Part shown: piece after piece, positions 42,418-52,931 of the stretch
Position numbering within the stretch: the first letter of the stretch is position 1
Layout of the letters: the number at the start of each line of letters is the position of its first letter
DNA from: Aureimonas glaciei
GTDB taxonomy: Bacteria > Pseudomonadota > Alphaproteobacteria > Rhizobiales > Rhizobiaceae
DNA: 64,000 nucleotides
Direction: 5' to 3'
Assembly (NCBI RefSeq): GCF_014643375.1
Contig: NZ_BMJJ01000002.1
Span: forward strand, 62,345-126,344
Notes under the pieces: generated by a model
The model's input: the letters and a program-made list of their open reading frames with translations, nothing else
What the model was told of the DNA's origin: nothing
Database searches by the model: none
Position numbers and translations under genes: made by a program

Positions 42418-43092
42418 CTAGCGCACCGGCAGCTCGTCCGGCCGCCGGGCGATCAGGTCGTCGCGGCTGGAGGCGAGGTGATCGCGCAGGGCGGCCACCA
42501 TCTCCTCCACCCGGCCGCCGGCCAGGGCGTCGATGATCCGTTGGTGCTCCAGCCTCACCCGCTCGAACACATAGGTCTCCACCGAATAGGTCCGCACGGT
42601 CTGGATGCGAAGCTGAATGGATTGGTGCCAGCCGGTCAAGACCTCGTTGCCGCCGAGCTTCATGATCAGTTCGTGGAACTCGCGGTCGAGCGCGATCGCC
42701 TTGACGAGGACGGCCTGGCTGCGGGCCGGCATCAGCCTGAGCTGCGCCTGGACGAGATCGGACGCCTTGCGCACGAAGCCGGCGTCGATCTTTCCGGCGT
42801 GGAAGCCGACCGACAGCGCGTTCGTTTCGAGCAGGATGCGCGCCTCGTAGATCTCGCCGATATCGGCGACGGTGAAGCGGCGCACGAGCGACGCCCGCCG
42901 GTCCGTGCCGGTGACGAGGCCGTCGCGCTCGAGCAGCGCCAGTGCCTCCTTGATCGGCGTCTGGCTGACCGCGAGCTTCTGCGCCAGTTCGTCCGGCAGC
43001 AGACGCTGACCAGCGCTGAGCTCGCCCGACAGGATCTTGCTCTGGATTTCCGCATAGGCCTGGCGGGCCAGAGTCGGCCTTCCGATCGTCAT
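42418..43092 (-). CDS. GntR family regulator with FCD domain
   Basis: This 224-residue regulator has an N-terminal winged helix ('ELAQKLAVSQTPIKEALALL', 'GLVTGTDRRASLVRRFTV') and an FCD ligand domain ('EIYEARILLETNALSVGFHA', 'ALDREFHELIMKLGG', 'EHQRIIDALAGGRVEEM'). It is probably the repressor of the sugar operon that follows it in the same direction, relieved by a sugar or sugar acid. ATG 43092 follows 'GGGAAGGGAG'. A near-perfect palindrome lies upstream at 43147-43164. Confidence 0.92.
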   Translation of the reverse strand: MTIGRPTLARQAYAEIQSKILSGELSAGQRLLPDELAQKLAVSQTPIKEALALLERDGLVTGTDRRASLVRRFTVADIGEIYEARILLETNALSVGFHAGKIDAGFVRKASDLVQAQLRLMPARSQAVLVKAIALDREFHELIMKLGGNEVLTGWHQSIQLRIQTVRTYSVETYVFERVRLEHQRIIDALAGGRVEEMVAALRDHLASSRDDLIARRPDELPVR

Positions 43093-43146
43093 CGCGCTCC
43101 CTTCCCTTGTCACGCGGAGATCACCACGGCGGTGGATGCGCCGTCA

Positions 43147-43164
43147 AATAAAAAATTTTCTATT
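43147..43164. promoter_or_regulatory. AT-rich palindrome, candidate GntR operator
   Basis: AATAAAAAATTTTCTATT is a palindrome apart from one symmetrical base pair. It lies 55-72 bp upstream of the GntR start in an AT-rich patch that stands out from the GC-rich surroundings. The rest of 43093-43413 holds only the AT-rich leader of the chemoreceptor gene. Confidence 0.5.
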
Positions 43165-43404
43165 AAGTTTTCGGGCGGGGCGCCGGTGCCTTCGGACGGC
43201 GGCTTCCCCTGTTCCGGACGCGCCCCGGAGCCGCCCTGTCGCGTCCGGTGCCCGGACGTCTCGGAGATGTTTCCTGCAAAGGTGACGCGATGGGCCGCCG
43301 CATGCTTTTCATGCGGCCTTGGGTTACCAAAAGCACTCCGGAATTATTAGAGCTCGGTTCAGATTATCCAATTATGAAAGAGTAGATTGAGACACTATTG
43401 ATAA

Positions 43405-45387
<1,983 letters not shown>

Positions 45388-45401
45388 ACGGCGGCGCAGG
45401 T

Positions 45402-45839
45402 TCAGGCCGCGATGCCGCCAGCCTCCGTCAGCCGGATCGTCTTCGCTCCGGTCCACAGCGTCTCCCGCCCGAGCCGGGCGAGGTCGTCGAGACCCTCGGT
45501 GATGGTCAGGAAGTGGTTGCCGGCGAGCGGCCCGGCCTTGGAAGCGAAGGCGACGGGGCCGTAGGCGAGGAGGAATTCCGTCTCGCTGACGCCGCCGGGA
45601 TAGAGGATCATCTGGCCGGGCGCCGGATGGCTCGTCGCATTCTCGTAGCCGAGGCCGAAATCATGGGCGCCGAGCGGAATCCAGCAGGCCTCGCCCGACC
45701 AGCGGACATGGATGATGCGCTGCTCGTAGGGCAGGATACGGCGCACCGCCGCCACCGTCATCGGCGCCGCCTCGGTTTCGAAGCGCGCGGGAAAGCGGAC
45801 GCCGTCGATCTCGACCGTGAGGGTCGTGGCAATGGTCAT
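45402..45839 (-). CDS. DUF3830 family protein
   Basis: This protein of about 145 residues matches DUF3830, a cyclophilin-like fold family of unknown function: 'ALRRILPYEQRII'-type region ('VRRILPYEQRIIHVRWSGEA'), 'HPAPGQMILYPGGVSETEFL', 'LAGNHFLTITEGLDDLA'. DUF3830 genes often accompany amidohydrolase and amino-acid-type ABC gene clusters. It is the last gene of the minus-strand polyamine-type operon. ATG 45839 follows 'GAGGAGA'. Confidence 0.8.
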   Translation of the reverse strand: MTIATTLTVEIDGVRFPARFETEAAPMTVAAVRRILPYEQRIIHVRWSGEACWIPLGAHDFGLGYENATSHPAPGQMILYPGGVSETEFLLAYGPVAFASKAGPLAGNHFLTITEGLDDLARLGRETLWTGAKTIRLTEAGGIAA

Positions 45840-45896
45840 GGGTGTTCTCCTCAAAAGCCGGCGGGCCAGATTCGCGCCCGTGCGCAGGACGGCGGT

Positions 45897-46544
45897 CTAC
45901 CCGCCAAGCCGGGCTTCGAGAAGGCGGACGGCGGCGACGACGCCGTCGATCACCGGCAGGCCGAAGCGCGCCGCATAGTCCTCGGCCAGATCGGCCATGC
46001 CGGCGCAGCCGAGGACGACGGCGTCCGGACGGTCCTCCGCCAGCGCCCGCGCGATCTCGGCTGCCACCGTTTCGCGCGCCGCGGAGCCCTCGCGCTCCAG
46101 CTCCAGCACCGGCACTTCCGACGCCCGCACGAGGATGCAGTCCGCGGCGAACCCGTAGGTCTCGATGTTTCCTGCAATCACCGGAATGGAGACCGACAGC
46201 GTGGTCACCACGGAAAAGCGCCGCCCGCCGGTGCGGGCCGCGAGAAAGGCCGCCTCGCCGATGCCGAGCACCGGCTTTTTCGTCAGCCGCCGCGCCTCGA
46301 ACAGGCCGGTGTCGTCGAAGCAGGCGATGACGAAGGCGTCCACGGCCTCGGCATGCGCGCCGACCAGCGCCAGCAGCCCCGGCACCGCCGCCACGCCGTC
46401 CTCCAGCCCCTGGATCGAGGCCGGCCCGGTGGCGGAGGTGAGGGCGACGATCTCGGTGCCGGGAGAGGCCGCGGCTTGCGCCGCCGCGGCGATCTTCGCC
46501 GTCATTGACGCCGTCGAGTTGGGGTTGATGAAGCACAGGCGCAT
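45897..46544 (-). CDS. Asp/Glu/hydantoin racemase
   Basis: This 215-residue cofactor-independent racemase has the two catalytic Cys in '[16 protein letters not shown]' and 'VVLGCAGMADLAEDY', and the starting motif 'INPNSTASMTAKIAAAA' of the HyuE-like branch. Hydantoin racemases feed D- and L-isomers to a hydantoinase, and a dihydropyrimidinase is encoded at 57465. Aspartate, glutamate or an allantoin-like compound are alternatives. It is 57 bp upstream of the DUF3830 gene. Confidence 0.88.
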   Translation of the reverse strand: MRLCFINPNSTASMTAKIAAAAQAAASPGTEIVALTSATGPASIQGLEDGVAAVPGLLALVGAHAEAVDAFVIACFDDTGLFEARRLTKKPVLGIGEAAFLAARTGGRRFSVVTTLSVSIPVIAGNIETYGFAADCILVRASEVPVLELEREGSAARETVAAEIARALAEDRPDAVVLGCAGMADLAEDYAARFGLPVIDGVVAAVRLLEARLGG

Positions 46545-46697
46545 GGGGGGCTTTCGGATCGGTATTTTTCGCGGAGAGGGCGGCGGTGTTGCAGGCGAGA
46601 GAAGCTCGGAACAGGGGCTCGCACGCGCCTGCGCCGGAAGTCCGCCCGACCCTCCGCTGCTCTCGGCCGTAAACGCGCCCGGGGAGGGACCGGGCGG

Positions 46698-47585
46698 CTA
46701 AATGCCCTTGCCGGCATCGGAGGCGCCGCGCGTCCGGCGGCGGCGCAACAGCAGCCCGGTGCCGAGCGTCAGGCCGATGACGAGGAAGGAGATCGCCGTG
46801 GTCATGGTGCCGAGCGCATAGATCGCCGGGGTCGTCACCGTCGAGGTCAGGCCCTGGAGTTCCAGCGGCAGCGTGTTCGGCCCGCCGATCGCCTGGCTGG
46901 TCCGGGCGATCTCGTCCCAGGACAGGGTGAAGCCGAACAGGGCGACGCCGACGAGATAAGGCGAAATGATCGGGAGGACGACATGGCGGAACGTCTGCCA
47001 GGGCGTCGCGCCGAGATCGCGCGCGGCTTCCTCATAGGCCGGGTTGAAGCGGTTGAAGACGACGAACATGATCAGCATGCCGAAGGGCAGCGTCCAGGTG
47101 AGATGGGCGCCGAGCGCCGAGGTGAACAGGCCCATCGCCGACTGAAAGCCGGTGCCGGCAAGGCCCGTGGACTTCAGGAAATCGTCGACGATGCGAAACT
47201 CCAGCGCGATGCCGAGCGAGACGACGATCGAGGGCAGGATGAGGCTGGCGATGGCGGTGTAGAAGAGCAGCGTCGAGCCGATGAAGCGGCGGCGGAAGGC
47301 GAGCCCGGTCAAGACCGAGATCACCACCGTCAGCACGGTGACGGCAAGGCCGAGCCGGAAGGACCGGCCAAAGGCGGCCCAGACGTCGACGACGCCGAGC
47401 CCTTCCCACAAGACGCCGAACCAGTGCAGCGAGACGCCGTTCATCGGAAAGGTCATGCCGCCCTGCGGCCCCTGGAAGGACAGGATGACGATGGTCAGCG
47501 TCGGCCCGTAGAGGAAGGCGACGAACAGCGTGAAGAAGGCGGCGAGGAGGTAGAAGGTCGGGGTGCGGCTCTCGCCCATGCTCAA
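46698..47585 (-). CDS. Polyamine-type ABC transporter permease (PotC-like)
   Basis: This 295-residue inner-membrane permease has six helices and the EAA loop 'YEEAARDLGATPWQTFRHVV', followed by 'LPIISPYLVGVALFGFTLSW'. The C-terminus is Arg-rich. Its start overlaps the stop of the partner permease by 4 nt (ATGA), so the two are co-translated. The substrate class, polyamine or another small cation or amide, is by family only. Confidence 0.92.
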   Translation of the reverse strand: MSMGESRTPTFYLLAAFFTLFVAFLYGPTLTIVILSFQGPQGGMTFPMNGVSLHWFGVLWEGLGVVDVWAAFGRSFRLGLAVTVLTVVISVLTGLAFRRRFIGSTLLFYTAIASLILPSIVVSLGIALEFRIVDDFLKSTGLAGTGFQSAMGLFTSALGAHLTWTLPFGMLIMFVVFNRFNPAYEEAARDLGATPWQTFRHVVLPIISPYLVGVALFGFTLSWDEIARTSQAIGGPNTLPLELQGLTSTVTTPAIYALGTMTTAISFLVIGLTLGTGLLLRRRRTRGASDAGKGI

Positions 47586-48460
47586 AGCTCCTTGCGGATG
47601 TCGACGACCCTTGTCAGGGCGAAGATCATGATGAGGACGGTGAGAAGCAGCACCACGGCATTGGCGGCGGCGATCGGGAACTGCAGGTAGCTGATCTCGA
47701 CCGAGATGGTCTTGCCGACCGAGGCGATCTGCTGGCCGCCCATCAGGCCGATGGTGATGAAGTCACCCATGACGATGGTGACGACGAAGATCGAGCCGAT
47801 GGCGATGCCGGTCTTCGACAGCGGGATGATGACGTTCGTCAGCGTCTGCCAGCCGGTCGCGCCGGCGTCCCGTGCCGCCTCGATCAGCGAGCGGTCGATG
47901 CGCAGCATGGAATTGTAGATCGGCACCACCATGAAGAAGGTGAAGAGGTGGACGAAGGTGATGGTGACGGAGAATTTTGAATAGAGCAGCCAGTCGAGCG
48001 GCGCATCGATCGCCCCGATCTTCTGCAGGGTCTGGTTGACGAGACCCTCGCGACCGAGCAGCGGGATCCAGGAAATCATCCGGATGACGTTGGAGGTCCA
48101 GAACGGAATAGTGCAGACGAGGAACAGCACCGACTGGATCGCCTTGCTGCGCACCTCGAAGGCGAGGAAATAGGCGACGGTGAAGCCGATCGCGAGCGTC
48201 AGCACCCAGACCACGACGCAGAAGAACAGCGTCGACAGATAGGTCTTGAACGTCGTGCACAAGACCGGCAGCCGGACGATGCAGCGGTCGAACACGTCCA
48301 TGTAGTTCTGCACGACGAAGGCCGGCTGGATCGAATAGTTCTCGTAGGTCCAGAAGCTGACCACGACGATGAAGATCAGCGGGATGATGAGGAACAGCAG
48401 GAAGACCAGCGCCAGCGGCATGGCCTGCAGATAGGGTGCGATGCCGACGCGTGAGGTCAT
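47582..48460 (-). CDS. Polyamine-type ABC transporter permease (PotB-like)
   Basis: This 292-residue permease has an N-terminal helix ('MPLALVFLLFLIIPLIFIVV'), a larger first periplasmic loop than its partner and the EAA loop 'LIEAARDAGATGWQTLTNVI'. It is the second permease of the heterodimer. It is separated from the binding-protein gene by 249 bp that contain a large palindromic element. Confidence 0.92.
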   Translation of the reverse strand: MTSRVGIAPYLQAMPLALVFLLFLIIPLIFIVVVSFWTYENYSIQPAFVVQNYMDVFDRCIVRLPVLCTTFKTYLSTLFFCVVVWVLTLAIGFTVAYFLAFEVRSKAIQSVLFLVCTIPFWTSNVIRMISWIPLLGREGLVNQTLQKIGAIDAPLDWLLYSKFSVTITFVHLFTFFMVVPIYNSMLRIDRSLIEAARDAGATGWQTLTNVIIPLSKTGIAIGSIFVVTIVMGDFITIGLMGGQQIASVGKTISVEISYLQFPIAAANAVVLLLTVLIMIFALTRVVDIRKEL

Positions 48461-48530
48461 GGAGAGATCCGGTTGAGGAAGGTCTTTGATGCGCGCGCGG
48501 CCATTACAGGCGCATCGCTATCAGGAGGGT

Positions 48531-48646
48531 CGTCATCCCGGGCTTGACCCGGGATCCATTCCAAATCGTTGAAACGATTGAGATCTGCGCCGGAGCGAGC
48601 CTTCGGACGACTTGGAATGGATCCCGGCTCGGGGGCCGGGATGACG
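48531..48646. repeat. Palindromic intergenic element, type A, copy 1
   Basis: The arms at 48531-48564 and 48612-48646 are inverted copies ('CGTCATCCCGG' to 'CCATTCCAA'), identical except for the small loop (GCTTGAC versus CCCCCGAG). Each arm is itself a hairpin (ATCCCGG/CCGGGAT), and a third hairpin, AATCGTT/AACGATT, sits between them. It lies inside the transporter operon. A second copy is at 54571-54709. The motif is of a kind widespread in alphaproteobacterial intergenic DNA. Confidence 0.85.
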
Positions 48647-48709
48647 AAGCCTTGAGCGTGGCGCCTCCTCCTTCAGCGAAGAGGCGCCACGCCGTGCGTT
48701 GAGCCCCGC

Positions 48710-49999
48710 CTACGCTGCGACGAACTCGTTCCACTTGCGGACCATGTAGGCGTCCTCGTCCATCACCGCGTTCCAGCAGGCGATGCCGCCCATGCGCTCC
48801 TCGTAGGAGCCGCCGTCGCGCTTCGTGCCCTTGAGGGCGATGACGTCGCCGCCCGGCGACTTGATGTCCTCGGCGGCTTCCTGGCCTTCCATCCAGTAGG
48901 CCCATTCGTAGGGCTCCATGACCGCCTTGGCGGTCGGCAGCACGGCGGAATAGTAGCCCTGGCGGTTGAGGAAGGCGCCGGCCCAGCCGGACAGGAACCA
49001 GTTCACGAACTCGTAGGCCGCGTCGAGTTTGGGCCCTTCGAGGGTGGCGGGCAGGGCGAAACCCGAGGCCCAGGCGCGGTAGCCTTCCTTCAGCGGCTGG
49101 AAGACGCAGTCGATGCCCTTCGACCGCACGGCGGTGACCGCCGGCGACCACATCGACTGGATCACCACCTCGCCCGAGGACATGAGGTTCACGCTCTCGT
49201 TGAAATCGGACCAGAGGGCGCGGAACTGGCCGGCCTGCTTCGCCTCGATCAGCGTCGCGATGGTCATGTCGATCTCGTCGCGGGTCATGTTGCCCTTGTC
49301 GGGATATTTGTACTTGCCGGTCGCTTCGATCGCCATGGCGGCATCCATGATGCCGATCGACGGGATGTTGAGGATCGAGGCCTTGCCTTTGAACTCAGGG
49401 TTCAGGAGTTCCGCCCAGCTGTCGATCGGCCGGCCGATGAGGTCGGGCCGGATGCCGAGCGTATCGGCATTGTACGTCGTCGGGATCAGCGAGATCCACT
49501 GCGTCGGCTCGGTCGCGAATTCCTTCGACTTGTTCTCCTTGAGGTAGAGAACCTCCCAGGGCGCGGTGCCCTGGTCGCCGATCTTCTTGCCGCCGATTTC
49601 GCCCTTGGTGAAGACGGGCGTGATGTTGTCGAATTCCTTGATCTTGGTGGCGTCCATGCCCATCAGATTGCCCGACGGTACGAACTTCTTCAGCGAGAAA
49701 TACTCGGTATCGACGATGTCGAAAGTGTTGGGCTGGGTGATGATGCGCTTGGTCACCTCGTCGGTCGTGACCGGCACGTATTCGATGGTGATGCCGAGAT
49801 CTTCCTTGACCTTGTCGGCGATCTCCTTGGATTGGTTCACCGCCGTGCCGAGATAGCGGAGGGTTTTGGCCTCCTGCGCCCGCGCGCCGCTGACATAGGG
49901 AAAGCCGGTGATCTTGCCGGCACCGAGCGTGCCGGCAACGGCCGCCGTGGTCTTCAGAAAACTGCGGCGGCTGACGCCGGTGATGAGCTTTGCGGTCAT
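48710..49999 (-). CDS. Polyamine-type ABC transporter substrate-binding protein
   Basis: This 429-residue periplasmic binding protein is of the PotD/PotF family. The Tat signal 'SRRSFLKTTAAVAGTLGAGK' matches the twin-arginine consensus, suggesting folded export. The mature protein has 'TFDIVDTEYFSLKKFVPSGN', 'QGTAPWEVLYLKENKSKEFA' and 'VVIQSMWSPAVTAVRSKGID'. It is longer than PotD (about 350). ATG 49999 was chosen for the Tat signal; the frame is open far upstream as a shadow. Confidence 0.9.
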   Translation of the reverse strand: MTAKLITGVSRRSFLKTTAAVAGTLGAGKITGFPYVSGARAQEAKTLRYLGTAVNQSKEIADKVKEDLGITIEYVPVTTDEVTKRIITQPNTFDIVDTEYFSLKKFVPSGNLMGMDATKIKEFDNITPVFTKGEIGGKKIGDQGTAPWEVLYLKENKSKEFATEPTQWISLIPTTYNADTLGIRPDLIGRPIDSWAELLNPEFKGKASILNIPSIGIMDAAMAIEATGKYKYPDKGNMTRDEIDMTIATLIEAKQAGQFRALWSDFNESVNLMSSGEVVIQSMWSPAVTAVRSKGIDCVFQPLKEGYRAWASGFALPATLEGPKLDAAYEFVNWFLSGWAGAFLNRQGYYSAVLPTAKAVMEPYEWAYWMEGQEAAEDIKSPGGDVIALKGTKRDGGSYEERMGGIACWNAVMDEDAYMVRKWNEFVAA

Positions 50000-50040
50000 G
50001 ACAGTCCTTTGTGCGGTGGGGACGGGGAGGGCGGAAGGGT

Positions 50041-51033
50041 TCAGGCGCTGGCGGAGAGGACGACCTCGTCCTGCCGGGCCCAATGGATGGTGCGGGTGTC
50101 GCCGAGTTCGGCGGCGGCCGCGAAGTAGAGTTCCTCGGGAATGACGGCGGTGATCTCGCCGGCGCGTTGCGTCGCGATGACGAGGGTCACCGAGGCGCCC
50201 TGGTATTCGACGCCGCGCACTTCGCCCGACAGGGTCCGCGTCGCCTCGCCGCCCTGGCCGAGGCGGATGCGGTCGGCGCGCACGGTCAGCGGCTGACCTT
50301 CCAGGGTGACGACGTTGTGGCCGCCCATGAAGCGGGCGACGAAGGCGGTGCGCGGCCGGTGGAAGACATCCTGCGGCGTGCCGGATTGCTCGATCTTGCC
50401 GTCCTTCATGATGACGACGAGGTCGGCCAGCGCCATCGCCTCGTCCTGGCCGTGCGTCACGTGCAGGAAGGAGATGCCGAGCTCGCGCTGCAGCCGCTTC
50501 AGCTCGGTGCGCACGCGCAGGCGCAGGAACGGGTCGAGCGCCGACAAGGGCTCGTCGAGGAGGAGAATGCCGGGATCGGTGACGAGGGCCCGGGCGAGCG
50601 CCACCCGCTGCTGCTGGCCGCCGGAAAGCTGCGCCGGCATGCGGTCGGCGAAGGGCCCGAGATCGACGAGCTCCATCACCGACGCCGCCTTGGCATAGCG
50701 CGCCGCCTTGTCCTGGCCGCGCATTTTCAGCGAGAAGGCGATGTTGTCGCGCACCGTCAGATGCGGGAACAGCGCATAGTTCTGGAACATCATCGCCGTG
50801 CCGCGCTTCGATGGCGGCAGGTTGGTGATGTTGCCATGGCCGAGCAGGATGTCCCCGGAGGAGGCGATCTCGTGCCCGGCGATCATCCGGAGCGTCGAGG
50901 ATTTGCCGCAGCCGGACGGCCCGAGAAAGCAGCAATAGGTGCCGGCGGGAACCCGCAGGTCGACCGCGTCGACGGCGACCGTCTCGCCATAGCGCTTGGT
51001 GACCTTGACCAGTTCCAGCGTGCCGTCGCTCAT
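50041..51033 (-). CDS. Polyamine-type ABC transporter ATP-binding protein (PotA-like)
   Basis: This is a 330-residue ATPase: Walker A 'GPSGCGKSSTLRMIAG', signature 'LSGGQQQRVALARAL', Walker B 'ILLLDEPLSALDP' and a C-terminal TOBE domain ('VVTLEGQPLTVRADRIRLGQ', 'LSGEVRGVEYQGASVTLVIA'). It is the first gene of the minus-strand operon, divergent from the GntR gene at 51267. ATG 51033 follows 'GGGAGACAGGC'. Confidence 0.93.
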   Translation of the reverse strand: MSDGTLELVKVTKRYGETVAVDAVDLRVPAGTYCCFLGPSGCGKSSTLRMIAGHEIASSGDILLGHGNITNLPPSKRGTAMMFQNYALFPHLTVRDNIAFSLKMRGQDKAARYAKAASVMELVDLGPFADRMPAQLSGGQQQRVALARALVTDPGILLLDEPLSALDPFLRLRVRTELKRLQRELGISFLHVTHGQDEAMALADLVVIMKDGKIEQSGTPQDVFHRPRTAFVARFMGGHNVVTLEGQPLTVRADRIRLGQGGEATRTLSGEVRGVEYQGASVTLVIATQRAGEITAVIPEELYFAAAAELGDTRTIHWARQDEVVLSASA

Positions 51034-51174
51034 GCCTGTCTCCCGGGATGCCTGACCTCGCCATGCATCGCCCGTGCCAATTGCCCGCGCGCGCCGTTTT
51101 TCGGCACACCCGGCGCGCGGGGCAGGCAAGCGGACGCGTCCTTGTCGCATCCTTCGGCAGGCCGCTGCTCCGCT

Positions 51175-51200
51175 GCACAAATTGTGTACAATCCTTGTGC
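51175..51200. promoter_or_regulatory. Candidate GntR/FCD operator
   Basis: The core ATTGTGTACAAT (51181-51192) is an inverted repeat ATTGT-N2-ACAAT. It is flanked by GCACAA (51175-51180) and TTGTGC (51195-51200), which form an outer inverted repeat. It lies between the divergent ABC operon and the first GntR gene. ATTGT-type palindromes are known sites of FCD regulators. Confidence 0.6.
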
Positions 51201-51266
51201 GCGATTTCCTTTTGCGCTGCAGCGGTCCATCTGACATCTTCGGCGCAATCAGCGAGGGGCGCGGAA

Positions 51267-52016
51267 ATGGCGAAGCCGGGAGCGGCGCGGCAGGGTGAGG
51301 AGGCCTCATGGAAGCCGATCCATGACGCGCTGCACGATGGGATCATCCGGCACCGGCTCGACCCCGGCGCCAAGCTCGTCGAGGACGAGATCGCCGAGCT
51401 CTTCGGCGTCTCGCGCACCATCGTCCGCACGGCGCTTCAGGCGCTGTCCCGCGATGGCGTGGTGGTGATCCAGCGCAACCGCGGCGCCAGCGTCGCCCAT
51501 CCCCTGCCGGACGAGGCGCGCGAGATCTTCGAGGCGCGGACGCTCGTCGAGCCGGCGATCGCCGCCATGGCCGCGGCCCGCATGACGGCCAGCGATGGCG
51601 AGCGGCTCCGGGCGTGTCTGGCTGCCGAGCACGCCGCCATCGCCTCCGACAATCTGCGCGAGGCGGTGTTCCTCTCGGCCGAATTCCACCGCGTCATCGC
51701 CGGCCTGGCCGGGCACACCGTGCTGGCGACGATCGTCGGTGATCTGCTGTCGCGCTCGTCGCTGGTGGTGGCGCTCTATTGGCGTCGGCCCGAGTCGATG
51801 TGCGCGAACCATGCCCATCACGCCATCGTCGATGCGCTCGAAGCCGGCGACGGCGAGACGGCGGCGGCGCTGATGCGCACACACCTCATCGACCTTCTGG
51901 CGGGCCTCGATCTTTCGGCGCGGCCATCGCGGCGCTCGAGCCTTGCCGAAGCGCTCGCGCCGGGTTCGGATCCGGGACGGTCGGCGTTCTTCGCGGACCT
52001 TTCCTCACCGCTTTAG
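51267..52016 (+). CDS. GntR family regulator with FCD domain (first of two)
   Basis: This 249-residue regulator has a winged helix with 'EIAELFGVSRTIVRTALQAL' and 'VVIQRNRGASVAHPLPDEAR', then an FCD domain ('IFEARTLVEPAIAAMAAARM', 'FLSAEFHRVIAGLAGHTVLA', 'AHHAIVDALEAGDGETAAAL'). It is divergent from the polyamine-type ABC operon and probably controls it. ATG 51267 follows 'GAGGGGCGCGG'. The frame is open from 51048 without family sequence. Confidence 0.92.
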   Translation: MAKPGAARQGEEASWKPIHDALHDGIIRHRLDPGAKLVEDEIAELFGVSRTIVRTALQALSRDGVVVIQRNRGASVAHPLPDEAREIFEARTLVEPAIAAMAAARMTASDGERLRACLAAEHAAIASDNLREAVFLSAEFHRVIAGLAGHTVLATIVGDLLSRSSLVVALYWRRPESMCANHAHHAIVDALEAGDGETAAALMRTHLIDLLAGLDLSARPSRRSSLAEALAPGSDPGRSAFFADLSSPL

Positions 52017-52024
52017 CTGCGCAC

Positions 52025-52038
52025 ATTGTATGCACAAT
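52025..52038. promoter_or_regulatory. Second ATTGT-type palindrome
   Basis: ATTGT-ATGC-ACAAT lies just after the first GntR stop and 119 bp before the second GntR start. It repeats the half-sites of the 51181-51192 palindrome with a 4-nt instead of 2-nt spacer. It probably belongs to the same regulon. Confidence 0.45.
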
Positions 52039-52156
52039 TCCGCATGAAGTGAACGCAGATTTATTGGCCAGATCGTGCGATGCCGCCGCTGCATTGCGCT
52101 TGAGTGCACTGCGGCGCTATCACCACGAGGCTCAAGGGAAGGGACGATAGATCGGC

Positions 52157-52909
52157 ATGCGGGGCGACAGCGAGATCAAGAAGGCGACGGCGGACAAGGT
52201 CGGCACCATCTGCCGGGCGATCCGCCGCGCGATCCTGGAACGGGCGCTGGCGCCGGCCGACAAGCTGCCCGAGGACCAGCTCGGCGAGCGTTTTGGCGTC
52301 AGCCGCACCATCGCCCGCCATGCGCTGGGCCAGCTCGCCTCGGAAGGACTGGTGGAGCTGCGGCGCAATCGCATGGCCGTGGTGGCGACGCCCTCCTTTG
52401 AGGAGGCGCGCGACGATTTCGATATCCGCATCGAGCTCGAGCGCCTCGTCGTGCGCGCCCTCGTCGGCCGCCTCACGCCGCCGCAGATCCGCGATCTCCA
52501 ATCCCATCTCGCCGCCGAGGAAGCCGCGCATGGCGGCCCGGAGGCGACCTCGATCCGCCTTGCCACCGAATTTCACGTGCTTCTGGCGGAGATGACGGAA
52601 AAGCCGATCCTCATCCGCTATGTCCGCGAGATCGCCTACCGCTCCTGCCTGGCGCTGGCCACTTTCGGCCGCCCGCATTCGTCCGAATGCGCCGTCAGCG
52701 AGCACCGCGGCCTGCTCGACGCCCTGATTTCCGGCAATGGCGACAAGGCCATGGCGCTGATGGCCGAGCATCTCGATGCCGTCGCCCAGCGCGCGTTGCT
52801 CACCGCGCCGGAGCCGCGCGGCCGCGACCTCATGGACATCCTCGCGCCCTATGCCGAGGCGGTCCAGCCGCCGGCCAAGGGCCGCAAGGCTCCCGCCAAG
52901 GTCGGCTGA
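52157..52909 (+). CDS. GntR family regulator with FCD domain (second)
   Basis: This 250-residue paralogue of the preceding regulator has winged helix 'QLGERFGVSRTIARHALGQL' and 'GLVELRRNRMAVVATPSFEE', an FCD domain with 'DDFDIRIELERLVVRALVGR', 'LATEFHVLLAEMTEKPILIR' and 'SEHRGLLDALISGNGDKAMA', and a Pro/Lys-rich tail. ATG 52157 has a purine-rich GGGAAGGGA 12 bp upstream. It may control the amino-acid ABC and hydantoinase-type genes to its right. Confidence 0.9.
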   Translation: MRGDSEIKKATADKVGTICRAIRRAILERALAPADKLPEDQLGERFGVSRTIARHALGQLASEGLVELRRNRMAVVATPSFEEARDDFDIRIELERLVVRALVGRLTPPQIRDLQSHLAAEEAAHGGPEATSIRLATEFHVLLAEMTEKPILIRYVREIAYRSCLALATFGRPHSSECAVSEHRGLLDALISGNGDKAMALMAEHLDAVAQRALLTAPEPRGRDLMDILAPYAEAVQPPAKGRKAPAKVG

Positions 52910-52931
52910 CGCCGGTCCTCGCCCGCAAGGG

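Noticed and set aside
41098-43350. 750-codon plus-strand open frame over the sugar operon
   Set aside because: It runs antisense through four certain genes and an intergenic gap; its composition is shadow-like.
45402-45839. Reading the DUF3830 gene as the missing N-carbamoyl hydrolase
   Set aside because: There is no nucleophile Cys-Glu-Lys triad or metal site pattern in its roughly 145 residues; only the context suggests it.
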